Positions 1 to 7,203 of a stretch of DNA of 15,089 nt are shown here, one piece after another; the first letter of the stretch is position 1, and every line of letters starts with the position of its first letter. The stretch spans positions 1 through 15,089 of the forward strand of contig JAQVNJ010000143.1 in assembly GCA_028703175.1 (NCBI GenBank), read 5' to 3'. This DNA comes from JAAYCB01 sp012744395 (GTDB taxonomy: Bacteria; Planctomycetota; Planctomycetia; Pirellulales; Thermoguttaceae). The notes under the pieces are model-generated. The model did no database searches, was not told the DNA's origin, and was given only the letters and a program-made list of their open reading frames with translations. The position numbers were made by a program, and so were the translations under genes.

Positions 1-209
1 GACTACAGCAGCGGCTCGCCCTCTCCCAAAAATCCCGCCGGCTCGCCCGGCGGATTGTTCGGTTTCCGACTACAGCAGCGGCTCGCCCTTTCCCAAAAAT
101 CCCGCCGGCTCGCCCGGCGGATTGTTCGGTTTCTGACTACAGCAGCGGCTCGCCCTCTCTCAAAAATCCCGCCGGCTCGCCCGGCGGATCGTTCGGCTTC
201 CGACTACAG
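1..209. repeat. Three 67-bp tandem repeats with internal GC hairpin
   Basis: Three consecutive 67-bp units start at 1, 68 and 135, and the first 8 bases of a fourth (GACTACAG) lie at 202-209. Units differ at only a few positions (for example CCCTCTCCC, CCCTTTCCC, CCCTCTCTC). Each unit carries a perfect 7-bp inverted repeat, CCGCCGG-CTCGC-CCGGCGG, at 35-53, 102-120 and 169-187. The array may continue to the left of the window. It precedes hemG by about 130 bp. An open frame runs through it but has no protein-like character. Unit length, lack of spacers and the internal hairpin fit a planctomycete intergenic repeat rather than a CRISPR array. Confidence 0.95.
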
Positions 210-259
210 TCGATGCGGCGGAGGGGTTCCCAAGCTGGAGCTAGGCACCCAGGAGAATG

Positions 260-289
260 GCCGACGGCCAATAGCTGGCCGCCGTCGGC
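260..289 (+). promoter_or_regulatory. Hairpin in the hemG leader
   Basis: A perfect 8-bp inverted repeat, GCCGACGG (260-267) and CCGTCGGC (282-289), encloses 14 nt that can add a further CCA/TGG pairing. It lies about 46 nt before the hemG GTG and has no T-run after it. It could be the terminator of an upstream transcript or a leader structure of hemG; the sequence does not decide. Confidence 0.35.
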
Positions 290-335
290 GGTGCTATGAT
301 AAGGAGTTTGTCTTCGTTCATGCCTTGCCCGCCTA

Positions 336-1763
336 GTGATTGCCGTGACTGAACCTGGATCGCTGCCCAAGCGGATTGCCGTTGTCGGCGCTGGAATTTC
401 TGGATTGGCCGCCGCGCACCGGATTGTGGAGCTTGCCCCGCAATGCGAGGTCCGATTGTTCGAGAAGCAAGACCGCCTTGGCGGGGTCCTGGCGACGGTC
501 CACGAGGAGGGGTACCAGGTCGAATTGAGCGCGGACAACTTCATCACAACGCAGCCCTGGGGATTGGAGTTGGTCAAGCGGCTGGGGCTTGGCGCGGAGC
601 TGATGCAGACGAATCCCGCCTGCCGGCGGACGTTCGTGATGCGCAAGAGGCGGCTCTACCCGCTGCCCGACGGGTTCCTGATGATGGCGCCGACGAAGAT
701 GTGGCCGATGGCCGTGACGCCGGTTCTGAGCCCGCTCGGCAAGCTCCGCGCGGGGTTCGAGTACTTCCTGCCGCCGAGCCGCGATGATCGCGACGAGAGC
801 ATGGCGGCGTTCGTGCGGCGGCGGCTGGGCCGCGAGGTTTTCGAACGGCTGGTCGAGCCGCTGGTGAGCGGGGTCTATGCCGCCGACATGGAGAAGCTGA
901 GCCTGCTGGCCACGCTGCCGCGGTTCCGCGAAATGGAGCGGAAGCACGGCAGCCTGATCAGGGCGATGCGCAAGCAGATGCAGGCGGCTCGGGCGGCGGG
1001 CAGGCACGTCGACCAGAGCGGGGCAAGGTACAGCATGTTCGTGACGCTCCAGCGCGGCCTGTCGAGCCTGATCGACGCCCTGGCGGCCCGCTTGCCCAAG
1101 GCAGCGGTCCGGCTGGGGACGAACGTCGTCCGGGTGGAGCCGAGCGGCGGCGGCTGGAGGGTGGAGACCGGGGAGGGGCGGTCGGACCGGTTCGACGCCC
1201 TGATCCTGGCGACGCCTTCGCACGTGGCGGCCGGACTGCTCAAGCCGGTCGCCGCGGAACTCAGCGGCGACCTGGCCGGCATCGAGCACGAGGGGACGGC
1301 GATCGTGACGATGGCCTTCGAGGCGTCGCAGGTGAAACACCCAATGCATGGGGCGGGGTTCGTCGTGCCGTCGATCGAGGGGAGCCCGATCCTGGCGGGC
1401 AGCTTCAGCAGCCGCAAGTACACGCACCGCGCGCCGGAGGGCAAGACGCTGATCCGCACGTTCGTGGGCGGCGCCCGGGCGCCCGAGATGGCCGAGATGC
1501 CCGACGCCGAGCTCGTGCCGCTGGTTCTGGAGGAATTGCGGGAGGTGCTGGGCATCTCCGGGGGACCGATCTACCAGGTCACGGCGCACTGGCCGCGGAC
1601 GATGCCCCAGTACCACGTGGGGCACTTGGACCTGGCCGCGCGGATCGAGCGGCGCTGCGGCGCGCTGGCCGGCCTGGCCTTGGCCGGCAATGCCTACGGC
1701 GGCGTCGGCATTCCGGCCTGCATCCACAGCGGCGAACAGGCGGCCGCCAAACTGCTCGGGTGA
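336..1763 (+). CDS. hemG: Protoporphyrinogen/coproporphyrinogen oxidase (HemG/HemY type)
   Basis: This is an FAD-dependent oxidase of late haem synthesis, converting protoporphyrinogen IX (or coproporphyrinogen III in the coproporphyrin branch) to the porphyrin. The 475-residue length is normal for the family. The N-terminus carries the dinucleotide-binding motif VVGAGISGLAAAH (GxGxxG, G18-x-G20-x-x-G23). The C-terminus has the family signature AGNAYGGVGIPACIHSG near residues 445-465, which closes the FAD site. GTG at 336 is the first start codon in this frame after the stop at 300-302. It has no good Shine-Dalgarno: the AAGGAG at 301-306 lies about 30 nt away, nearer an out-of-frame ATG at 320. 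A second GTG at 345 is the alternative start. The gene stands alone and converges on the radical SAM gene. The multihaem cytochromes encoded later in this window would need haem, but no linkage is implied. Confidence 0.9.
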   Translation: MIAVTEPGSLPKRIAVVGAGISGLAAAHRIVELAPQCEVRLFEKQDRLGGVLATVHEEGYQVELSADNFITTQPWGLELVKRLGLGAELMQTNPACRRTFVMRKRRLYPLPDGFLMMAPTKMWPMAVTPVLSPLGKLRAGFEYFLPPSRDDRDESMAAFVRRRLGREVFERLVEPLVSGVYAADMEKLSLLATLPRFREMERKHGSLIRAMRKQMQAARAAGRHVDQSGARYSMFVTLQRGLSSLIDALAARLPKAAVRLGTNVVRVEPSGGGWRVETGEGRSDRFDALILATPSHVAAGLLKPVAAELSGDLAGIEHEGTAIVTMAFEASQVKHPMHGAGFVVPSIEGSPILAGSFSSRKYTHRAPEGKTLIRTFVGGARAPEMAEMPDAELVPLVLEELREVLGISGGPIYQVTAHWPRTMPQYHVGHLDLAARIERRCGALAGLALAGNAYGGVGIPACIHSGEQAAAKLLG

Positions 1764-1771
1764 TTCTTGCG

Positions 1772-1805
1772 GGGGAGGGTGACGTCTGAGGGTTTTCGCC
1801 TCCCC
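1772..1805. terminator. Possible bidirectional terminator between convergent genes
   Basis: GGGGAGG (1772-1778) and CCTCCCC (1799-1805) form a perfect 7-bp stem with a 20-nt loop in the 51-bp gap between the stops of the porphyrinogen oxidase and radical SAM genes. There is no clear T-run on either side, so intrinsic termination is only suggested by position. Confidence 0.3.
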
Positions 1806-1814
1806 GGCTCTGGA

Positions 1815-2687
1815 CTATCCGCCGAAAACCGCGACCTCCAGGCCGGTGCGGGCGCGGACCTCCGCTGCAATCGCTTCGAGGGTCTCGGAGGGCAGGGCGG
1901 CGACCCAGCTTTCCGCCGGCGGCCGGGCGACTGTGTGGATTTGAACCAGCTTGATCCGGCCTCCCGAGCTGGCGATCGCGCTCAGCCGGTCCGCGTACGC
2001 GCGGAGTTCCGCCTCGTCCGGCCCGGCGCCCCGGACAGCCATGAACAGCGTCTGGATGACGATCGGCCGGACCCGGGCGGCGGCCTGGAGATTGTCGAGA
2101 ATCCGGGAGAAGGGGACCGCTGATCGGGCGACGAGGCGGTAATAGTCCTCCGTGCCGGCATCGAGCTTGGCCCAAATCTCGCCGTTGTTGCGATCGAGCA
2201 GCTCCAGCCCGCGGCGGACGTGTTCGCGATGGAACATGCTCGCGTTGGTGATCAGGACGATCTTCAGGTCGTCCAGCCCGCGGCGGCGGCGGACGTCCGC
2301 GCAGACGGAGACGACCTGCTCGAAATTACGGTAGGTCGTCGGCTCGCCGTCGCCGCTCAGCGCGATGTCGTTCAGCCGCCGCAGCGGTTCGGGCAGCTGG
2401 CTGAACCGCGGTCCGGCGAACAGCTCGCCGGAGAGAACCAGCTCGATCGCGCGGTCGAGCTCGGCTGCCAGGCGGTCGATTTCGACGAACTCGCGCTCAC
2501 CCATTTCGGAGCGGTCGACCTGGCAGTAGACGCAGCCGAAATTGCAGACCTTGTCGAGGTTCAGGTTGACGCCGATCGACACGCCGCCGGCCCGGCGGCT
2601 GACGACGGGGTAGACATAACGGTTCCGCTCGAAGGATCGGGGGTGATCCTGAAACGGCCTCTTGGCGTTGTCCTGCGACCTGGTCAT
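1815..2687 (-). CDS. Radical SAM protein (COG0731-like)
   Basis: 290 residues. The radical SAM cluster motif is CNFGCVYC (C48, C52, C55), which binds the [4Fe-4S] cluster that cleaves S-adenosylmethionine. It follows the stretch VSIGVNLNLDKV. Further family-like segments are LSGDGEPT around residue 115, the glycine-rich SAM-binding region, and LITNAS just before residue 150. The overall pattern resembles the bacterial branch of COG0731, whose archaeal and eukaryotic relatives include the wyosine-forming Tyw1, but bacterial members mostly have no known substrate. The gene starts 9 bp after the stop of the small gene upstream on the same strand, so the two are probably cotranscribed. No clear Shine-Dalgarno precedes the ATG. 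The reaction cannot be named from sequence alone. Confidence 0.85.
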   Translation of the reverse strand: MTRSQDNAKRPFQDHPRSFERNRYVYPVVSRRAGGVSIGVNLNLDKVCNFGCVYCQVDRSEMGEREFVEIDRLAAELDRAIELVLSGELFAGPRFSQLPEPLRRLNDIALSGDGEPTTYRNFEQVVSVCADVRRRRGLDDLKIVLITNASMFHREHVRRGLELLDRNNGEIWAKLDAGTEDYYRLVARSAVPFSRILDNLQAAARVRPIVIQTLFMAVRGAGPDEAELRAYADRLSAIASSGGRIKLVQIHTVARPPAESWVAALPSETLEAIAAEVRARTGLEVAVFGG

Positions 2688-2696
2688 GAAGGAATT

Positions 2697-2969
2697 CTAC
2701 ACGCGGCGAATCGCCGTGAACTCGTCGAGCGTCACGCTGGTCCGCTCGCCGTCGTCGAGGAGGAGCAGAACCACGTCGCTGAACACCTTGTCGTCGTGGT
2801 TTCGCCGGAAGTGGAGGCCGTGGCGTTGGCGCTCGGTGGCGACGACGGTCCCCGCGGTGGTCGTGGTCCAACTTTCTTGGCCGACCGTGACGAGGTGGTC
2901 AATCGCGACGCGATCGCCGGGTTTGAGGTCCTCGAATCGAACCGGCGCGGGGGTGGGGGGCTCGGTCAT
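2697..2969 (-). CDS. Small conserved-looking hypothetical protein, 90 aa
   Basis: I do not recognise a characterised family. The start chosen is the ATG at 2969 (MTEPPTPAP). An in-frame ATG at 3077 would add 36 residues of low-complexity, Arg/Pro/Ala-rich sequence that looks untranslated. The product has no signal peptide, membrane segment or cysteines. It contains FEDLKPGDRVAIDH, then GTVVATERQRHGLHFRRN, then DDKVFSDVVLLLLDDGERT and an acidic/hydrophobic end. This is a beta-rich pattern like a small SH3- or KOW-like barrel, but that fold is inference. It sits directly upstream of the radical SAM gene with a 9-bp gap, suggesting one transcript. Confidence 0.7.
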   Translation of the reverse strand: MTEPPTPAPVRFEDLKPGDRVAIDHLVTVGQESWTTTTAGTVVATERQRHGLHFRRNHDDKVFSDVVLLLLDDGERTSVTLDEFTAIRRV

Positions 2970-3093
2970 GGGGACATCGGCCGGAAAGGGTGCGCTGTGT
3001 TGTGGACCCCTTGCAGGGTTGTTAAAAGGCGCGCGGGCGACCCGCTGCCAGGCTGGAGCTGGGGAACGAGACCGCATGGTTGCCCGTGGACTC

Positions 3094-3120
3094 TCGCCCG
3101 CCTCGCCCGCCTCGCCCGCC
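3094..3120. repeat. Three 9-bp direct repeats
   Basis: TCGCCCGCC occurs three times in perfect tandem immediately downstream of the ilvC stop codon, in the gap before the small gene. It is a short simple repeat with no evident function. Confidence 0.8.
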
Positions 3121-3128
3121 GTTTCCGC

Positions 3129-4133
3129 TCAATATTCCTTGGCGTCGATCCACGACATGAGGCGGCGCAACTGGCGGCCGACCTCTTCGACGGGGTGCTG
3201 GCGCTCGAGCCGCCGCATGGCCTTGAAGGCGGGAGCGTTGGCCTTGTTTTCCAGAATCCACTCCCGGGCGAAGCTGCCGTCTTGAATCTCCGCGAGGATT
3301 TTCTTCATCTCGGCCTTCGTCTGGTCGGTGACGATCCGCGGGCCGCGGCTGTAGTCGCCGTACTCGGCCGTGTTCGAGATGCTGTAGCGCATGTAGTTCA
3401 GGCCGCCCTGGTAAATCAGGTCGACGATCAGCTTGACTTCGTGGACGCACTCGAAGTAGGCCATTTCCGGCTGGTAGCCGGCCTCGACGAGCGTCTCGTA
3501 TCCGGCCTTGATCAGCGCGCTGAGTCCGCCGCAGAGGACGACCTGCTCGCCGAACAGGTCGGTCTCGGTCTCTTCGGCAAACGTGGTTTCAATCACCCCG
3601 GCCCGGGTGCCGCCGATCCCCTTGGCGTAGGCCAGGCCGATCTTGCGGGCCTCATCGCCGGCCCCGTCCCCGAGCGCGAGCAGGCAGGGCACGCCGGCGC
3701 CGCGGATGTACTCGGCGCGGACCAGATGCCCGGGGCCCTTGGGGGCGACGAGAATCGCCGAGACTCCCTCGGGGATGTCGAACTGGCCGAAGTGGTAGTT
3801 GAAGCCGTGGGAGCAGACAAGGACGTTGCCGGGCGAGAGATTGTCGCGAATCTGGGTGCGGAAGACGTCGCCCTGGACTTCGTCGGGCAGGAGGATCGTG
3901 ATGATGTCGCCCTTCTTGACCGCCTCGCTGGCCGAGAGCGGTTGGAAGCCGTCTTTGACGGCCTGCTCGTAATTGGCCGTGCCCGGCAGCTCGGCGACGA
4001 TCACGTTGCAGCCGCTGTCGCGGAGGTTCTGGGCGTGGCCGTGGCCTTGCGACCCGTAGCCGAGGATGGCGATCGTCTTGTTCTTCAGCAGGGAAAGGTC
4101 GGCGTCTTTATCGTAGTAGATCGTCGCGGGCAT
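3129..4133 (-). CDS. ilvC: Ketol-acid reductoisomerase, class I
   Basis: Converts acetolactate or acetohydroxybutyrate to the dihydroxy acids in valine, leucine and isoleucine synthesis, using Mg2+ and NAD(P)H. The 334-residue length is typical of class I. The Rossmann motif YGSQGHGHAQNL (residues 26-37) binds the cofactor. Catalytic His lies in CSHGFNYHF (H109), and the Mg2+ ligands are in ETDLFGEQ. The C-terminal knotted helical domain contains AYFECVHEVKLIVDL and YSISNTAEYGD. The cofactor-specificity loop reads AELPGTAN (residues 47-54): Glu48 and Leu49 replace the usual hydrophobic-Arg pair, and Thr52-Ala53 replace common phosphate-binding residues, which hints at NADH use. GGGAGC at 4141-4146 (complement) gives a Shine-Dalgarno 8 nt before the ATG. 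ilvH lies 118 bp upstream on the same strand. Confidence 0.97.
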   Translation of the reverse strand: MPATIYYDKDADLSLLKNKTIAILGYGSQGHGHAQNLRDSGCNVIVAELPGTANYEQAVKDGFQPLSASEAVKKGDIITILLPDEVQGDVFRTQIRDNLSPGNVLVCSHGFNYHFGQFDIPEGVSAILVAPKGPGHLVRAEYIRGAGVPCLLALGDGAGDEARKIGLAYAKGIGGTRAGVIETTFAEETETDLFGEQVVLCGGLSALIKAGYETLVEAGYQPEMAYFECVHEVKLIVDLIYQGGLNYMRYSISNTAEYGDYSRGPRIVTDQTKAEMKKILAEIQDGSFAREWILENKANAPAFKAMRRLERQHPVEEVGRQLRRLMSWIDAKEY

Positions 4134-4251
4134 GGAACAGGCTCCCGGTCGCTATTGCGCCTCGCCGGCGCACATCGCCGGAGGCACAACAGGGCTCAAA
4201 GAAACAGGTGAATTGACGGAACGGCTCAGGGCGGTCCTCCGGTCTCCGGCT

Positions 4252-4749
4252 TCAGGAATTGCCGCCGGAGTGGTTCGACCCGCGGACCATGGCGATCCGG
4301 CCGGTGCGGACCAACTCGATGATCCCGAAAGGCCGCATGAGCTCGATAAACGACTCGATTTTGCCCTCTTGCCCGGAAATCTCGATCATCAGCATGTCGG
4401 TGGAAACGTCGACGATCCGGCCGCGAAACACGCTGACCAGCTCGATGATGTCGCCCCGCTTGCCCAGCGGGGCATCAACCTTGATCAGCATCAGGTCGCG
4501 CTCGACGTGGTCCTGGCTGCTCACATTGTCGACTCGCACGACCGTGACGATTTTCGCCAGTTGCTTCCGAACCTGCTCCAGCACTGCGTTGTCACCAACA
4601 ACGACGAACGTCATTCGGGACAGTCGAGGGTCTTCCGTCTCTCCGACGGCGAGACTCTCGATGTTGTAGCCGCGCGAGGCGAGCATCCCGGAAATGTGCG
4701 AGAGCACCCCCGGAACGTTCTGGACCAAAGCGGAAAGCACATGCCTCAT
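4252..4749 (-). CDS. ilvH: Acetolactate synthase small (regulatory) subunit
   Basis: Regulatory subunit that binds the catalytic subunit IlvB and confers feedback inhibition by valine in branched-chain amino acid synthesis. The product is 165 residues, close to the usual size. The N-terminal ACT domain is clear: VLSALVQNVPGVLSHISGML, followed by the motif RGYNIESLAVG. The second half (VDAPLGKRGDIIELVSVFRGRIVDVS) is the ALS_ss_C domain. The start at 4749 is preferred to an in-frame ATG at 4974 because GGAG (4757-4760, complement) lies 7 nt upstream and the extra 75 residues look non-coding. ilvC follows 118 bp downstream. The catalytic ilvB is not adjacent; the upstream neighbour is the divergent trpD, so ilvB must be elsewhere. 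Confidence 0.95.
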   Translation of the reverse strand: MRHVLSALVQNVPGVLSHISGMLASRGYNIESLAVGETEDPRLSRMTFVVVGDNAVLEQVRKQLAKIVTVVRVDNVSSQDHVERDLMLIKVDAPLGKRGDIIELVSVFRGRIVDVSTDMLMIEISGQEGKIESFIELMRPFGIIELVRTGRIAMVRGSNHSGGNS

Positions 4750-4779
4750 CGAAGGACTCCACAAGAAAGCGAAACCGCC

Positions 4780-4808
4780 ATGATATCCCGCATATTTAGA
4801 TGGGACAA
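4780..4808 (-). promoter_or_regulatory. Candidate sigma70-type promoter of ilvH-ilvC
   Basis: On the minus strand TTGTCC (4803-4808) and TATCAT (4780-4785) are separated by exactly 17 bp, matching 4/6 and 5/6 of the -35 and -10 consensus. The site lies about 30 bp upstream of the ilvH start, in the AT-richer part of the ilvH/trpD divergent region. It is a sequence match only; planctomycete promoters are poorly defined. Confidence 0.4.
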
Positions 4809-5063
4809 GGGGCGAAGAGGTTTGTTCGCTCCACCCTCGCGAGGGGGCTTTCTCCCCGGAGCGAGTCAACAGTGGCGGGCATGCGCCGCTAACCGGTCCC
4901 CGCGACCGCGCGGAGGCGGCTTGGAGAGAAGAGACGCGCGGCCGTTGAGCCACCGTGGGATGCCTCTTTTTCACAGCCCAGCCAGTCCGTTGCCACCAGC
5001 GGCCGCTCGACTAGAATGGCATTCCGGGATTTTTTCCACGTCGCCGCAAACCGGGAAATACGG
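4809..5063. other. Divergent intergenic region between ilvH and trpD
   Basis: Rest of the roughly 310-bp gap between the two divergent genes. It contains a GC-rich stretch with GGGG and CCCC runs near 4842-4860 but no recognisable leader peptide rich in Leu, Ile, Val or Trp codons and no riboswitch motif I know. An upstream trpD start at 5016 would fall inside it. No further gene is seen. Confidence 0.5.
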
Positions 5064-6092
5064 ATGATCGAGACGATCGTAGCGCGAGTCCGCCGCGGCG
5101 AACATCTTTCCATGGAGGAGATGGACGAGGCGATCAGCCGGATCATGGAGGGCGTCTGCCAAGAGGGGGAGATTGCCGAGCTGCTCGTCGGACTGCATGA
5201 GAGGGGCGAGACGGTCGCCGAAGTGGCCGGCGCGGCCTCCGCCATGCGCCGCTACATGACCCGCATCCGGACCGCTCGCCAGAACGTCATCGACGTGGTA
5301 GGCACCGGCGGCGACGCCTCCGGCACGTTCAACATCAGCACGGCGGCGGCCCTGGTCACCGCGGCCGCCGGCCAGCCGGTCGCCAAGCACGGCAACCGCA
5401 AATTCACCAGCAAGAGCGGCTCGGCCGACGTGCTGGCCGAACTGGGCGTCAACATCCAGGCCAGCGTCGCCGCGGTCGAGGACTGCCTCGACAAACTGGG
5501 GGTCTGCTTCTGCTTCGCTCCCTTGCTGCACAGGGCGATGCGGCACGTCGGACCGGTCCGCCAGAGAATCGCCACGCCGACGATCTTCAATATCCTCGGT
5601 CCCTTGGTGAATCCCGCCGGCGCCCCTTACCAACTCCTCGGCGTCGGCCGCCCGCCCTTGCGGAGCCTGCTCGCCGAAGCCCTCTTGATGCTCGGCGCCC
5701 GCCGCGTCCTGGTCGTCCACGGGGTCGACGGACTGGACGAGATCACCGTCGGCGGGCGGACCGACGTGACCGAGGCGGCCGGGGGCCGGTTGCGGGAATT
5801 CTCTTGGCTCCCCTCCGATTTCGGCTTGGCCACGAGCGGCAAGACGGCGATGCTCGTCGAAGACTCCCGCCAGAGCGCGGCGCTGATCCGCCAGGTCCTG
5901 GCCGGCGCGCCGGGCCCGGCCCGCGACGTTGTCGTCGCCAACGCCGCCGGCGCGCTCTGGACGGCGGGCGCGGCCGCGTCGCTTGCCCAGTGCGCCGCCA
6001 GAGCAGCCGAGGCAATCGACAGTGGGGCGGCCGCGGGACTTCTGGCCCGGCTCGTGGAGCGGACGAATCGCTGCGCCGGATCACTCTCCTAG
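5064..6092 (+). CDS. trpD: Anthranilate phosphoribosyltransferase
   Basis: Transfers the phosphoribosyl group of PRPP to anthranilate, the second committed step of tryptophan synthesis. The PRPP-binding signature GTGGDASGTFNISTAAA is present, followed by KHGNRKFTSKSGSADVLAEL, the GPLVNPAGAPYQLLGV segment and the metal-binding acidic motif DGLDEIT. The C-terminal part has the usual NAAGAL helix. ATG at 5064 (MIETIVARV) gives 342 residues, the normal family length. ATG at 5016 would add 16 residues (MAFRDFFHV...) without family support, and neither start has a strong Shine-Dalgarno. The gene is not in a trp operon. Its stop codon directly abuts an IS630-type remnant on the other strand. A 28-bp internal segment (5226-5253) is duplicated at 11053-11080. 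Confidence 0.95.
   Translation: MIETIVARVRRGEHLSMEEMDEAISRIMEGVCQEGEIAELLVGLHERGETVAEVAGAASAMRRYMTRIRTARQNVIDVVGTGGDASGTFNISTAAALVTAAAGQPVAKHGNRKFTSKSGSADVLAELGVNIQASVAAVEDCLDKLGVCFCFAPLLHRAMRHVGPVRQRIATPTIFNILGPLVNPAGAPYQLLGVGRPPLRSLLAEALLMLGARRVLVVHGVDGLDEITVGGRTDVTEAAGGRLREFSWLPSDFGLATSGKTAMLVEDSRQSAALIRQVLAGAPGPARDVVVANAAGALWTAGAAASLAQCAARAAEAIDSGAAAGLLARLVERTNRCAGSLS
5226..5253 (+). repeat. 28-bp direct repeat, copy A (inside trpD)
   Basis: The 28 bases starting GCCGGCGCGGCCTCCGCC are identical to 11053-11080, in the same orientation and 5827 bp apart. The match extends 4 bases to the left with one mismatch (AGTG here, AGTA in copy B). It encodes trpD residues around GAASAMRR, so this copy is likely the original. 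Confidence 0.97.
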
Positions 6093-6283
6093 CACCGAAG
6101 CACTTCCCGCGCGGTTGCCATGCGCCATCCGGACAGGGGTTCCGTGAACATGAAGAGACTCGCAGGGCCCGCCCGCTCGTATCATAATCAACGCGCCGAG
6201 GATGTTTCGCAGTCGCCGCGATCGGCGTTCGGGTCTCTGATCAACTGCACGGGTTGCTCGTCCATACAAGGCACAGGACACTT
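6089..6283 (-). pseudogene. IS630-family transposase remnant
   Basis: Read on the minus strand, the segment encodes CPVPCMDEQPVQLIRDPN (Met of MDE at 6265), then after a frame change HPRRVDYD, then after a second frame change YERAGPASLFMFTEPLSGW (from 6181) and RMATARE before a stop at 6089-6091. This order (MDExPVQLI, RVDYEYER-G-A-LFMFxEPL-GWR) is the central DDE region of IS630-family transposases, with MDE carrying a catalytic Asp. Two in-frame TGA codons and the frame changes show it is dead. The N-terminal helix-turn-helix part and the C-terminal part are both missing. The remnant ends exactly against the trpD stop codon. Confidence 0.75.
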
Positions 6284-6383
6284 TGGTCATGCTGTTTTTT
6301 AATGTCTGCCGCACCTGAGCCAAGACAAGGGGCGGAGTTCTCGATGAGTCTGATCCGGGTGGGGCAGGGGGGGGATAAAGGCG

Positions 6384-6725
6384 GGGGTCAAGCGGGACAG
6401 CCAATCCAAGATTTCAGCCGCTCGTTCCAGCCAGGCACTCTTGTACGCCGCAGGCAGGCTGCGTAAGATGTACCATGAGGGCATTGATGTGCACGAACCG
6501 GCAGTCAGGCAGGCGCAGGAAGCCGGGTGGGAAAATGGATTGGATAACGAGTATACCCTGGCTGTCTTCTGGCCGGTACTGGAGCAGGCAGGACAACTGA
6601 CGGAGAAAGCCCGGCAGTGCGAGCTTTCGGAACAGCAGCGCCAGCGCCTGGAACGACCGGTTGACCAACAGGGACCGCCAGTCTCGGCCGAATGGTGGCA
6701 TGATCGCGGTCGGACGGATCCGTGA
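6384..6725 (+). other. Unassigned ORF in the IS-remnant region
   Basis: This frame is open from the stop at 6351-6353 to the stop at 6725. From about 6384 it reads like a helical, charged protein, for example RSSQALLYAAGRLRKMYHEG and LTEKARQCELSEQQRQRLE. Possible starts are TTG at 6441 (94 aa) or ATG at 6468; neither has a convincing ribosome binding site. The opposite strand is also open over 6414-6839 with hydrophobic sequence, as expected for the antisense of a helical coding region. I recognise no family. Given an IS630 remnant on one side and an IS701 remnant on the other, it may be part of another decayed mobile element. Confidence 0.3.
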
Positions 6726-6954
6726 ACAGGGACAAGCCGACCCGAAAGATGCAGCCATGCTGAAGGCGGCCGTGGACCAACGTGAAAGCGCCTCTCTGAA
6801 GTTAAAAGTTTCGGCCCCGTCCCTGTTTTCAAACATCAAATCGTTCGACCGGAACCAAACGAACGTGTTGACTCCCGAGGACGCCCGGGGACTTCGGTTG
6901 CGGGTGCCAACGAACTAACGCTCTGGATGCGCCCCGTTGCTGCTCAGGCTGAGC
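6726..6954. other. Non-coding stretch inside the IS-remnant region
   Basis: No convincing gene. A short plus-strand frame (6661-6918) has a helical stretch (KDAAMLKAAVDQRESASLKL) that might belong to a decayed element overlapping the unassigned ORF, but no family is recognisable. Confidence 0.4.
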
Positions 6955-7203
6955 CGATTACCTTACTGGTCAAGGAATGTCCCTGGCGTGATCTTTGGCA
7001 AGAAACAAGTCGAGCACGCGAAGATGCTCGTGCCGGGCTTGCTTTCCGCTTCGGAGCGCAAGCATGCCGAGTCGATCGCGTATCTTTTTGGGCAAGAACG
7101 CATGCCGTTGCAGCGTTTCCTTGGAATCTCGGAGTGGGATGACAAGCCATTGCGGTGTCGCGCAATCGGCACAGGTGGGCCCTTATGGCCGACTTGGGGT
7201 TAA
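6955..7203 (+). pseudogene. IS701-family transposase N-terminal remnant
   Basis: One frame encodes FGKKQVEHAKMLVPGLLS (from 6994), then ERKHAESIAYLFGQER, then LQRFLGISEWDDKPL, and stops at 7201-7203. The arrangement FGR/K-x-EHA-x(4)-GLLS-x-x-ERK-x-AESIAYL-x-x-Q-x-R-x-x-LQ-x-F-[IL]-WD is the N-terminal region of IS701-family transposases. After WDDKPL the expected continuation is lost in this frame; short family-like bits seem to occur in other frames up to about 7240. The catalytic DDE core is absent. The remnant lies about 150 bp upstream of the flavoprotein operon. No terminal inverted repeats were found. Confidence 0.7.

Noticed and set aside
1..209. The 67-bp tandem repeats as a CRISPR array
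   Set aside because: Units are contiguous with no variable spacers, contain the whole hairpin, and no cas gene is nearby.
2220..4211. A 663-codon open frame on the plus strand across the radical SAM, small-protein and ilvC genes
   Set aside because: It is antisense to clear genes on the minus strand, rich in Ala/Gly/Asp/Val as expected from GC-rich shadow frames, and matches no family.
4750..4974. A 75-residue N-terminal extension of ilvH
   Set aside because: The extension has no ACT-family similarity, lacks a Shine-Dalgarno and covers the candidate promoter, while the start at 4749 has GGAG at 7 nt.
6299..6839. Minus-strand frames of 141 and 177 codons in the IS-remnant region
   Set aside because: Hydrophobic or Ser/Pro-rich translations typical of the antisense of a helical frame; the plus strand looks more protein-like, and no family was recognised.
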